Origin: JBBQNY01 sp038330365
GTDB taxonomy: Bacteria; Pseudomonadota; Gammaproteobacteria; Xanthomonadales; Ahniellaceae
NCBI GenBank assembly: GCA_038330365.1
Contig: JBBQNY010000001.1
Span: 1-64,000, forward strand
Direction of reading: 5' to 3'
Length of the DNA: 64,000 nt
This document shows, in pieces, positions 1-7,683 of this stretch (positions are counted from its first letter, which is position 1; each line of letters begins with the position of its first letter). A program made the position numbers and the translations under genes. The notes under the pieces were generated by a model. That model was not told where the DNA came from and did not search any database. It saw nothing but the letters and a program-made list of their open reading frames with translations.

Positions 1-16
1 AGCGTGTCGTCTCATG

Positions 17-2050
17 TCAGAACCCCGCGCACACGTTGGTGTCCTGCGAATTGAGGAACGGAGCCTGCGGGCACTGAACGTACCTGAGACGCGCCCCTTG
101 CGGCACCAGCTGGTCGGATCGTCGCGCAGCGGGTGCATGACCGATGGTTCCAAGTCGAAGGCCCGCGCGCGCCAGACCGAGGAAGGAAACCATGTCGTCC
201 TGGTCCACACCGTCGCCGGAAACGCCGAGCCCGCCCACGAGCTGGTCACCGCGGAAAATCGGCGCGCCGCCGGGAAAGATCTGGATGCCGTTGCGGGCGC
301 GGCCATTCGGCAACCCGGTGCAGTTTCCGACCACCTGAAGCAGCGTTTGACCGGCGCTGAGCGTGCCGTCGCGGAAGCCGATGTAACCGGTCAGGATCGA
401 GACGATCTTGTTGTAGACGAGATCAAGCTGGAGGCCATCCGAGAACGGGCTCCAGTTGGGGAAGGGTTTGGAGAAGGGTCCGTTGCGCGTGCCGATGATC
501 CCGTCGGGAAAGTACGGTCGCGCGATGTTGGAAATCGCCCGTGGAGTGAACGCCCAGATGCCGTCGCCGAACAGATTGGGCAACCCGAAAAAACTGCGGG
601 CATCCGCCAGGTAGTCGGCGAAGCGGACGCGTATCGTGCCGGGAGTTCCGTCCGGATTGAGATAGACCACATCCGGAGTAGCTGCCAGCGCCGCAGCGGT
701 GCCGGGATGCGTGAAGAGAAGTGCCGTGCGGGCCTTCTGCACCGAGACATCGAGGCCGAAGACCGGGCCGTCGCGTCCGCGTGCCAGTCCGAGGATATTG
801 CCGTTGAGATCCACCACCGTCACTGAAACGCGCACCTGCGATCCCAATGGCCGCCGGATCTGCGCGCGCGATTCGCTTGCGACGCCGAGCGCCTCGTCGA
901 TGATCGCCTGGACTTCAACCTGGGTCAGAGAACCGGATCCTGGTCCGCTCGCGGAGCGCGGCGGAAAGCGGTTCTGATTGAAGTTGTCCACGAGTACGAA
1001 AGCATCGCGGTTGGGAAAGGTACCGGTGTCCTTGCGGATGCCCGATGCGGGATCGCTGAATACGGTTCCGGTCTTGAGACCCGTGGCGGCCACGAAGAAC
1101 AGCGGCACGTCGAACACGGAACCAGTTGCCGCACCCAGCGTCGAGAACGCAGGTGCACCTGCCGGATCGCGTGCAAGGTCCGAGAACATCACGTCGCTGA
1201 AGCGGAATGTCTTGCCGTCGATCGTGATGCGATCGCCGCGACGATCCACTGGCGCACCGAAACCGAACGTGCCTGCCGTCGCGATCAATTCGTCAAGGTC
1301 ACGGTCGAAGCCCGAAATGTCGAGATCGAGTCCGTAAATCCCGTCGGCCATGACGCCGATGCCACCGACCACCGTGCCGCCCTTGTAGAGGGGCAGTCCA
1401 CCCGGATCGGCCGACAGTCCGAGCGGCGCGGGTTTTGGACCCGTTGTGAGCGCTCCGGCAGAGCCGAGCAGGCCGAGTACCGGAGCGGGCAGCGTGATGA
1501 GGTCGGAACAGGCAAGCGATGAGAACTGCACGCCGAACAGCGGGCCCGACGGAGCATTGAACTCGCGCGGATTGAAGTGCTCCTGCACGATCTGGTTGGC
1601 GGTTCGCGACGAGAAGGCGTTGCCCTCAGAAGACAGGAAGCCTCCCGTCACGGCCTTGGAAATAGCCGCGAGCTCTGCCGGAATGATGGAAATGCCGTCC
1701 AGGCCTCCCACGACGCCGCGTTGCGAGGTGATGGTCACGGTCGCGTCGGCGCCGGTCATCCGATAGACGCCGAGCACATTGCCCACGCGGTCAGTGACGG
1801 CAATCGTCGCGCGTGCGTTCTGCGCCTGCGCTTCGTTTACCGCCTGCGCGATGACGCGACCGACCTCGGAAGGATCGAGGAAAGAGGTGCTGTTGACGCA
1901 GGAACCGTCGCATTCGGGAGGCGTGGTATTGGGCGGAGCGGGGGCGGGCGCAGTACCCACACTGCTGCCGGAATTGCCGCCACCACTGCAGGCCACGAGA
2001 CCGCAGAGAAGGCCGCCAATTAGAACGGAACGGTTTGACCAGTCGCGCAT
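17..2050 (-). CDS. Tandem GlcG/HbpS-type haem-binding-like lipoprotein
   Basis: A 677-residue predicted lipoprotein. The start at 2050 is chosen because a GGGGGAAAG-like ribosome-binding site lies just upstream and the N-terminus then reads as a signal peptide ending in LVAC (lipobox Cys21); an in-frame upstream ATG at 2110 would put 20 residues before it. After a Gly/Ser/Pro linker there are two copies of a GlcG/HbpS (old DUF336) fold, roughly residues 60-260 and 370-640. Each begins with an AVTDRVGNVLG- or TVVDLNGNILG-like strand and ends near a GG-(I/L)-G-V-x-(A/G)-DG motif. HbpS proteins bind haem; GlcG itself has no firm role. It lies downstream of a multihaem cytochrome operon on the same strand, so a periplasmic haem or redox role is plausible but is inference. 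Confidence 0.75.
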   Translation of the reverse strand: MRDWSNRSVLIGGLLCGLVACSGGGNSGSSVGTAPAPAPPNTTPPECDGSCVNSTSFLDPSEVGRVIAQAVNEAQAQNARATIAVTDRVGNVLGVYRMTGADATVTITSQRGVVGGLDGISIIPAELAAISKAVTGGFLSSEGNAFSSRTANQIVQEHFNPREFNAPSGPLFGVQFSSLACSDLITLPAPVLGLLGSAGALTTGPKPAPLGLSADPGGLPLYKGGTVVGGIGVMADGIYGLDLDISGFDRDLDELIATAGTFGFGAPVDRRGDRITIDGKTFRFSDVMFSDLARDPAGAPAFSTLGAATGSVFDVPLFFVAATGLKTGTVFSDPASGIRKDTGTFPNRDAFVLVDNFNQNRFPPRSASGPGSGSLTQVEVQAIIDEALGVASESRAQIRRPLGSQVRVSVTVVDLNGNILGLARGRDGPVFGLDVSVQKARTALLFTHPGTAAALAATPDVVYLNPDGTPGTIRVRFADYLADARSFFGLPNLFGDGIWAFTPRAISNIARPYFPDGIIGTRNGPFSKPFPNWSPFSDGLQLDLVYNKIVSILTGYIGFRDGTLSAGQTLLQVVGNCTGLPNGRARNGIQIFPGGAPIFRGDQLVGGLGVSGDGVDQDDMVSFLGLARAGLRLGTIGHAPAARRSDQLVPQGARLRYVQCPQAPFLNSQDTNVCAGF

Positions 2051-2355
2051 CTTTCCCCCTTCATCGTGATGTCGTCGACATCGGCGATGGCTCCCAATGA
2101 CCCCGATCATACCCGTGCAGACGGCGGATCAGTCAAGCCTGCCGAATTCGAAATGCACCGATACCAATGAAAACACAAACACCTTCGACGCTTCGCGGCC
2201 AATTCAGGGCACCCATTCGTTCCCTTCAGAGTCCGATCCGTTGTCGGTACCGAAACCATTGCGCGATGACGCACGTGCATGCCCGCAGGGTCGAGCGCGC
2301 AGACCTTCCACAATCCAGGGACTCGTTGACCGATGCCACGTCAGCGGCAACGCAG
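2051..2355. other. Intergenic stretch without a convincing gene
   Basis: Noncoding stretch between the decahaem cytochrome stop and the HbpS-like lipoprotein start. It is less GC-rich around 2140-2190 than the flanking genes. Apart from the possible minus-strand promoter at 2106-2136 I see no gene, RNA or clear terminator. Short open frames here are shadows of the neighbours. Confidence 0.5.
2106..2136 (-). promoter_or_regulatory. Possible sigma70 promoter of the HbpS-like lipoprotein gene
   Basis: On the minus strand TATGAT (2106-2111) serves as a good -10 box and TTGACT (2131-2136) as a -35 box. The 19-base spacer is longer than ideal. It would give a leader of about 50 bases before the start at 2050. 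Pattern match only. Confidence 0.3.
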
Positions 2356-4074
2356 TCAGGGACTGGAAACAGGAACGGCTGCGGCCGCGGCTTCGCGGGC
2401 ATTGCGCTGCAGATCACCCATCAGCTGGTAGGGCGAATCGTGGAATCGATGACAGGTGATGCACGTGGACTCCACCACATTCGTCGCGGCCTCGCCGCCG
2501 TGGCATTGGCGACAATTGTCGATGCCGGGAATCAACAGGTCGGTGCTCGATTTCGAAGTCGCTGCGGCGTGGCAATCGCCACAGGCCATGGTGGCGTGAC
2601 CCGAATGCGGGAACAGTGATTTGGCGAACCAGATACCCGAGACCCGAACCGGATCGATGTGCCACAGGTCCTGCGCCTGGCCGTCCGTGCGCGTCACGGT
2701 GTGACAGACGTTGCACGCACGACCCGTGAACAGGCTCTCGCCGATCTCGCTTGCACGCCTGCTGGCCCAGGTACGCGCTTCGACCGTTTGCGCCGGGGTC
2801 AGCGGCTGGCCGGGCCGACGACGCTGCTGCACGAACATGGGCGCGCGCGCGTCTTCGTAGCCGCCGGCCAGCGCCCGGCCCGCGTAGTACTCATCGAGCA
2901 TGGCCAGGATTTCCGGGACCTTGCCATGCGGCACTTGGCGATCCGGCGCAAGCACGTCGAAGTCGAGGCGATGACAGCTCTGGCACATGGTTTCGAAGTC
3001 CACCGGCAGCATGCGCGCGCCGCCGGGCTCGGCAGCGTGGCACGACCCGCACTCGAGACGACGCAGTCCCTCCGGGCCCTTCAGCCCTTCGGCGCGCAGA
3101 TGCAGCTCGTGCGGGAAGCGGATGCCGGAAGCTTCGCGCAGGCCGGGCTTGAGCTCCACGCGCTTTGGTGCGAACCGTCCTTCCGCGTCCCAGCCGGGCA
3201 GATTGACCTTCACGGGCGGATGCGCGGTGCCGAAGTCGGCGGCGTCGATGAGCTTGGTGGCGTTCTTGCTGCGCGCCTGCAGATCGGAGTGGCAATCCGA
3301 ACAGAGCGACTGTTGCGCATCGATCAGTGCGGTGGCGCCGTTGTGATCGCGATGGCAATGTGCGCACCGCGTATCGCCGAGCTCGGGCAGGTTGAAGCGC
3401 TTGGGATCCGCGTGCGCGGCGATGGCTCCATGGCAGGCGCCGCAGGCTTCATCGCGAACGGGCTGGAAGGGCTTTTCGTGGCAGGTCTCGCAGCGCGCGC
3501 CGAAGGGGTGATGTGCACGCGCCAGCTCACCTGTCTGCCACGAAACGCGGCTGGTGAGGGGAAAGGCATCGAGCAGCGGGCGCGTCTGCGGCACGAAGTG
3601 CGCGAACATCGGCAGCAGCAGAAACAGCAGCGCCACGCCGGCGAACAGGATCCATGCCGGGCGGCGCTTCGACAGCCAGGTGTCCGCAAGCGTCTTGTTC
3701 ATCGCCTGGGAGGAAACGCGTGACTCGTTGCTCTCCAGCGGGCTCACTTCGACCGCGCCGTCAAAACCCTTGGGCACGTCCAGGAGTTTCAGACGAACGC
3801 CGCCGAGTTCCATGATGGAGCCGCGCTTCACAATGGCGTTGCGTTCGCTGCGACCGTCGACCCGCACGCCAGTCACGACCTTGGATTCGATTCGGGCCTT
3901 GCCGTTGCCGAGCGCGGTCAGAGTCGCGTGCGCCAGCGCCGCGCGCAGGTCGGTCAGGGCCACGACCTGGTCCGCGCCGCGGCCGATGGTCAGCGTGTCG
4001 CCGTCGAACGCGAAGTCCTGGTAACCGACGTTGCCTTTGCCCTTGCGGGTTATGCGGCGTACAAACCAACGCAT
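2356..4074 (-). CDS. Membrane-anchored decahaem c-type cytochrome with N-terminal FHA-like domain
   Basis: 572 residues. Residues 1-100 form an FHA-like beta domain (TIGRG near 29, GGVRLKLLD near 91) that lacks the usual SxxH and NG phosphothreonine-binding residues. One transmembrane helix follows at about 140-159, preceded by KRR, which predicts N-terminus in and C-terminus out. The remaining region, from residue 195 on, holds ten CxxCH haem sites: CETCH, CGACH, CAHCH, CSDCH, CGSCH, CQSCH, CNVCH, CGDCH, CRQCH and CITCH. The likely role is periplasmic electron carriage, fed by the di-haem b-type protein whose gene ends 12 bases upstream. The FHA fusion suggests cytoplasmic sensing or assembly. 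The terminal electron acceptor cannot be told from sequence. Confidence 0.85.
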   Translation of the reverse strand: MRWFVRRITRKGKGNVGYQDFAFDGDTLTIGRGADQVVALTDLRAALAHATLTALGNGKARIESKVVTGVRVDGRSERNAIVKRGSIMELGGVRLKLLDVPKGFDGAVEVSPLESNESRVSSQAMNKTLADTWLSKRRPAWILFAGVALLFLLLPMFAHFVPQTRPLLDAFPLTSRVSWQTGELARAHHPFGARCETCHEKPFQPVRDEACGACHGAIAAHADPKRFNLPELGDTRCAHCHRDHNGATALIDAQQSLCSDCHSDLQARSKNATKLIDAADFGTAHPPVKVNLPGWDAEGRFAPKRVELKPGLREASGIRFPHELHLRAEGLKGPEGLRRLECGSCHAAEPGGARMLPVDFETMCQSCHRLDFDVLAPDRQVPHGKVPEILAMLDEYYAGRALAGGYEDARAPMFVQQRRRPGQPLTPAQTVEARTWASRRASEIGESLFTGRACNVCHTVTRTDGQAQDLWHIDPVRVSGIWFAKSLFPHSGHATMACGDCHAAATSKSSTDLLIPGIDNCRQCHGGEAATNVVESTCITCHRFHDSPYQLMGDLQRNAREAAAAAVPVSSP

Positions 4075-4086
4075 GCTTTAAGCGTC

Positions 4087-4992
4087 CTACCAGTAGAAGA
4101 AGACAATGATGATGTGCGCCGTCAACGCTGCCAGCAGCGCGAACGTCAGGGGCACATGTACGTACAGCCACAGTTCCATCAGGGACTGCAGCTGGATGTC
4201 GCGTCCGACCCGTGAAGCGAGGGATTTCTTGCGCGAAAGTGCGTCAACCAGCTTGCGCATGCCCTCGGCCTGGGTGTCGGTCGCCTTGGCGGCGAGGAAG
4301 TCCACCATCGCGTACATGGTCGGCATTTCCTGTGTCTTGGGCTCGCCGGCCTGGCCTTCCTTTTCGCGCTTCTCGAGCGCGTCGCGTACCTGACGGAGCG
4401 CCTGTTCGGAGGCATCGTTGGTCCGCAGCATCTCGAGCACGCCACCTCCGAAGTGGGTGTTGTCTATCGATCGGGCCACGATGGCGTGCAGGCGCGCATC
4501 GATTCCATCCGCGAGTTGCAGAGATTGCTGGTCGAGACTGGATATTTCCTCCAGCATGGTCTGGCGTGATGCGTTCTCGCGATTGCGCGTCATCAGCGCG
4601 GGATAGCGCAGGTAGGCAAAAACGCCGAAGAACCCGGACAGGATGACCAGTGTCATCAGCGTGAATGCCAGCGTGTGGACATTCCAGCCGAACTGGAATC
4701 CCGAATGAAGCAACGCGATCAGTAGCAGCGCCGTGCCCAGGTACACATGCGCCGAGAGCCAGCCACCGACCGAACCAAAGTTGCTCGCGTACGCTCGCTT
4801 GCGCAATCCAAAGGTCGTCAGCCAGTAGATCAGCAGCGCACCGATGGTTCCGAGCGTGTAACCGAGCCAGGTACCGCCGTTCGGATGGGGCGATGGGTCG
4901 TGCCAGATATACGCCACGATGCTGCCGAGCAGCAAAACCAGCGCGACCCAGAGATAGCGCTTGTTGGCGTAGGTGAGGAAGGAGTCATGCAT
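4087..4992 (-). CDS. Di-haem b-type membrane protein (quinone/cytochrome redox subunit-like)
   Basis: 301 residues with about five transmembrane helices (near 12-30, 42-60, 80-99, 106-128 and 276-300) and a large hydrophilic insertion (131-270) between helices 4 and 5. Two helices each carry a histidine pair spaced 14 residues apart, His82/His96 and His279/His293. This HX13H pattern is how cytochrome b holds two stacked haems by bis-His ligation, so two b haems are predicted. I do not recognise a named family. The gene sits 51 bases after the FAD/cNMP/ferredoxin gene and 12 bases before the decahaem cytochrome gene, which makes it the natural transmembrane link between cytoplasmic and periplasmic redox partners. 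Confidence 0.75.
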   Translation of the reverse strand: MHDSFLTYANKRYLWVALVLLLGSIVAYIWHDPSPHPNGGTWLGYTLGTIGALLIYWLTTFGLRKRAYASNFGSVGGWLSAHVYLGTALLLIALLHSGFQFGWNVHTLAFTLMTLVILSGFFGVFAYLRYPALMTRNRENASRQTMLEEISSLDQQSLQLADGIDARLHAIVARSIDNTHFGGGVLEMLRTNDASEQALRQVRDALEKREKEGQAGEPKTQEMPTMYAMVDFLAAKATDTQAEGMRKLVDALSRKKSLASRVGRDIQLQSLMELWLYVHVPLTFALLAALTAHIIIVFFYW

Positions 4993-5043
4993 GAGGTTGA
5001 GCGATCTCCCTGAGGGTCCTTGTGCAGCGCGATGGATCGGACT

Positions 5044-7455
5044 TCATCGACGCGACTGCGCATAGGCCGGGAATTCCTCGGGCGAGATACGCACTGCAGC
5101 GCCCGTTGGACACGCTCGGACACAGGCAGGCCCACCGGCGAGATCCTTGCACATGTCGCACTTGACGGCTTTTTTCGGCGCATCTTTCTTGGCCGCGGCG
5201 GTTTTCGCGTCGAGCTTCACTTCGCCCGGTCCCGGCCCCGCGCCGAACATGAGCCAGGAAAGCAGTCCCGGTTTCGTCGGCGGCTTGGACGCCATCTGGA
5301 TCACCCCGTAGGGGCAGTTGCGCTTGCAATTGCCGCATCCGATGCAGTTGTCGGCAATGAAGACTTCACCATTGGGCGCCCGGTGGATGGCGTCCGGCGG
5401 GCAGTCCTTCATGCAATGCGGATGTTCGCAGTGGCGGCAGGAGGTCGGCACGTGGATTTCCGCGAAACTCGGTCCGGCTTCGCGGTCGAGCCTTGAGGTA
5501 CCCGCGTGCGTCTCCGCGCAAGCCTTCTCGCAATTGTCGCAACGCACGCAGAGCGACTCGTCGATCAACAGAATGTCGGTCGCCTCACCCGCTCCCTGCG
5601 AGATGAGGAACGAGATCAGGTCGCCACCCGTAGGCAGATTCTGCAGCGCCAGGTTGGCGGCCGCTCGCTGGCGATATTCGGACTGGATCCGCAGTCGCAA
5701 AATCGGGTTCTTCAGCATCAGTTCCTTGAATGCAGTCCCGTCAACGCGAACGGTTTCCGTGGCGATCGCGGCGGTAGCGGTGGCAGTGCGTTTGCCTTCG
5801 CCCATCATGGTCATCTCGCCGACGTAATTGCCGGCTGCGACGTACGAGAGCACCACCTCGCGTCCACCGATTTGCCGGGAGATGGTCAGCGAACCCACGC
5901 GCACGAGATGCAGGGAATCCCCTTCCTCGCCTTCCCGAAACAGCACGTCGCCGGCCTTGAACTTCTCGATGCGCGCCTCTTCGACCACGGAAGCAAGCTC
6001 GGCGTAGGAGGACTCCGGTGCGAAGCGACTCTGGATCGCGCGCAGAATGAAGATCGAATCGATTTCGCGCTTGATCGCCTCGACCGAGTTGATGAGCTTG
6101 TTCATGGACCGGCGTGGGGTCTCCACCAGCACGCAACCGGCGCCGGCGAGGACGGTGGCGGAGCGACGGCGACCCGAGATGAGACTCATCTCGCCGAAGA
6201 ATTCACCACTCCCGAGCGAGACACGTTTCTCCTCGCTGATCACGACGTCCACCTGGCCATCGACGATGGAATAGAAACTGTCGGTGTAGTCGTTGCGGGC
6301 GAAGATCTCTTCACCCGGTGCGGGTGTGCGGATCTCCGAGTCCAGCATGAACTCGCGCAGCTGCAGTGGCGTGATGTGCGAGAGCAGGCGAACATTTTTC
6401 TGCACGCGTTCGAGCGCCACCTGGACCGTTGTGAATCCGGGCATGCGACCGAACTTGCTGCGCAACAGCGGTTCGTCCGCGGGTTCGATGGGGTTGCCGA
6501 GAATGTGCTCGACAACTTCGTAACCCTGGTTCATCGCCTGCTTGATGAGCGGATAGCCACCCAGCGCGCCCACGATGTAGAGACCCGGAACGTTGGATTC
6601 GTATTTCGGACTGATCGCGGGAACCGAGGCGGGATCCTTGTTGGGGAATTCCACGCCACAGCCCTCGACGAAAGAGCGGGGGGCGGTGGCGCCGAGCCGC
6701 GCGATGATGCGGTCCAGCGCGATTTCGGCCTTGCCGTTCGGGGTGGCGAGCGCCATGCGGCCCGGCTTCTTGCCGTCGGTGACCGCTTCCACCAGTTCGG
6801 GCGCAGAACCGAAGTAGCACTCGATGCGCCCTTCCTCGATCGCCTTGGTGATCGCGGAGAGATTGCCCTCCTTGGCGCGCGCGAACTCGTCGCGGCGGTT
6901 GATGATGATGACCTTGTTGTGCTCGGCCAGCGCCACGGCATTCTCGATGGCCGCGTCGCCCGCGCCAACGATGACGATGGTCTCGCCTTCGTATTCGTCC
7001 GGATCGTCGAGCTGGTACTGCACGAACTCGAGGTCTTCCCCCGTCACACCGAGTTTGCGGATGTTGCCCTGCAGACCGATGCCCATGACCACGGTGTCGG
7101 CTTCAATCTCGCGCCCGTTGGTGCATTCGAGCGCGAAATGCCCATCGGGCTGCCGCTGTATGGACTTGACCTCGCAGCCGTGGGCGACGTTCGTCTTGTG
7201 TTGCGCGATGCCCTGGTCCCATTCACCGAGGATCTTCTCGCGCGTGCCGGCGGCAAAGGTAAGCGGAGAACGCAGCGGCAGCGCGTCTGGCTCCGCCATG
7301 ACGTGCTTGCCCTTCTGGTACCGGTAGATCGTGTTGGAGAGGTGCGGCTCGCTTTCGAGCAGAATATGGTTGACCCCAAGCTCGGCGGCGCGTGCCGCGG
7401 CGCTCAGTCCGCCCGGCCCGGATCCGACGATGGCGATCCGAAATCGCTCTGTCAT
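5044..7455 (-). CDS. FAD/NAD(P)H oxidoreductase fused to two cyclic-nucleotide domains and a 4x[4Fe-4S] ferredoxin
   Basis: 803 residues with three modules. Residues 1-330 are a thioredoxin-reductase/YpdA-like flavoprotein with an FAD Rossmann motif GSGPGGLSAA near 11 and a second nucleotide-binding motif IVGAGDAAIEN near 162; the following NRRDEF resembles the NADPH-binding HRRD of thioredoxin reductases, but the redox CxxC is absent. Residues about 380-610 contain two cyclic-nucleotide-binding domains whose phosphate cassettes keep Glu and Arg (FGEMSLISGRRRSAT; GEMTMMGEGKRTAT). The C-terminus carries four cysteine clusters (CVRCDNC, CRHCEHPHC, CIGCGNC, CDMCKDL...C) like the electron-transfer subunits of the DmsB/NrfC type. 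The start is supported by an AAGGGGGG ribosome-binding site. It is the first gene of the operon and probably the cytoplasmic electron entry point, possibly gated by cAMP or another cyclic nucleotide. Confidence 0.85.
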   Translation of the reverse strand: MTERFRIAIVGSGPGGLSAAARAAELGVNHILLESEPHLSNTIYRYQKGKHVMAEPDALPLRSPLTFAAGTREKILGEWDQGIAQHKTNVAHGCEVKSIQRQPDGHFALECTNGREIEADTVVMGIGLQGNIRKLGVTGEDLEFVQYQLDDPDEYEGETIVIVGAGDAAIENAVALAEHNKVIIINRRDEFARAKEGNLSAITKAIEEGRIECYFGSAPELVEAVTDGKKPGRMALATPNGKAEIALDRIIARLGATAPRSFVEGCGVEFPNKDPASVPAISPKYESNVPGLYIVGALGGYPLIKQAMNQGYEVVEHILGNPIEPADEPLLRSKFGRMPGFTTVQVALERVQKNVRLLSHITPLQLREFMLDSEIRTPAPGEEIFARNDYTDSFYSIVDGQVDVVISEEKRVSLGSGEFFGEMSLISGRRRSATVLAGAGCVLVETPRRSMNKLINSVEAIKREIDSIFILRAIQSRFAPESSYAELASVVEEARIEKFKAGDVLFREGEEGDSLHLVRVGSLTISRQIGGREVVLSYVAAGNYVGEMTMMGEGKRTATATAAIATETVRVDGTAFKELMLKNPILRLRIQSEYRQRAAANLALQNLPTGGDLISFLISQGAGEATDILLIDESLCVRCDNCEKACAETHAGTSRLDREAGPSFAEIHVPTSCRHCEHPHCMKDCPPDAIHRAPNGEVFIADNCIGCGNCKRNCPYGVIQMASKPPTKPGLLSWLMFGAGPGPGEVKLDAKTAAAKKDAPKKAVKCDMCKDLAGGPACVRACPTGAAVRISPEEFPAYAQSRR

Positions 7456-7683
7456 TCAAGTCCCCCCTTCTTCGCCAACCCATGATAGACCCAACCGGCG
7501 GCATGAATGCGAGCGTCTGGCGCACGCGCGCATCGGGATTGCGGATTGGAGGCATTCTCGGCCATGCTTGCCGTCCGATATCCGACGGGCGTTCGCGCCA
7601 CGGCGGATCTCGCATGCACGGGTTCGTGGAAGTCTCTCGTCCGCGCTCCCCTCGATCGCCACACTTGCGCAGGGTTGCACTTC

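Noticed and set aside
5506..7485. 659-residue plus-strand open frame
   Set aside because: Lies antisense to the FAD/cNMP/ferredoxin gene, whose motifs are certain. Its composition is Asp/Arg/His-rich, as expected from the complement of high-GC coding DNA.
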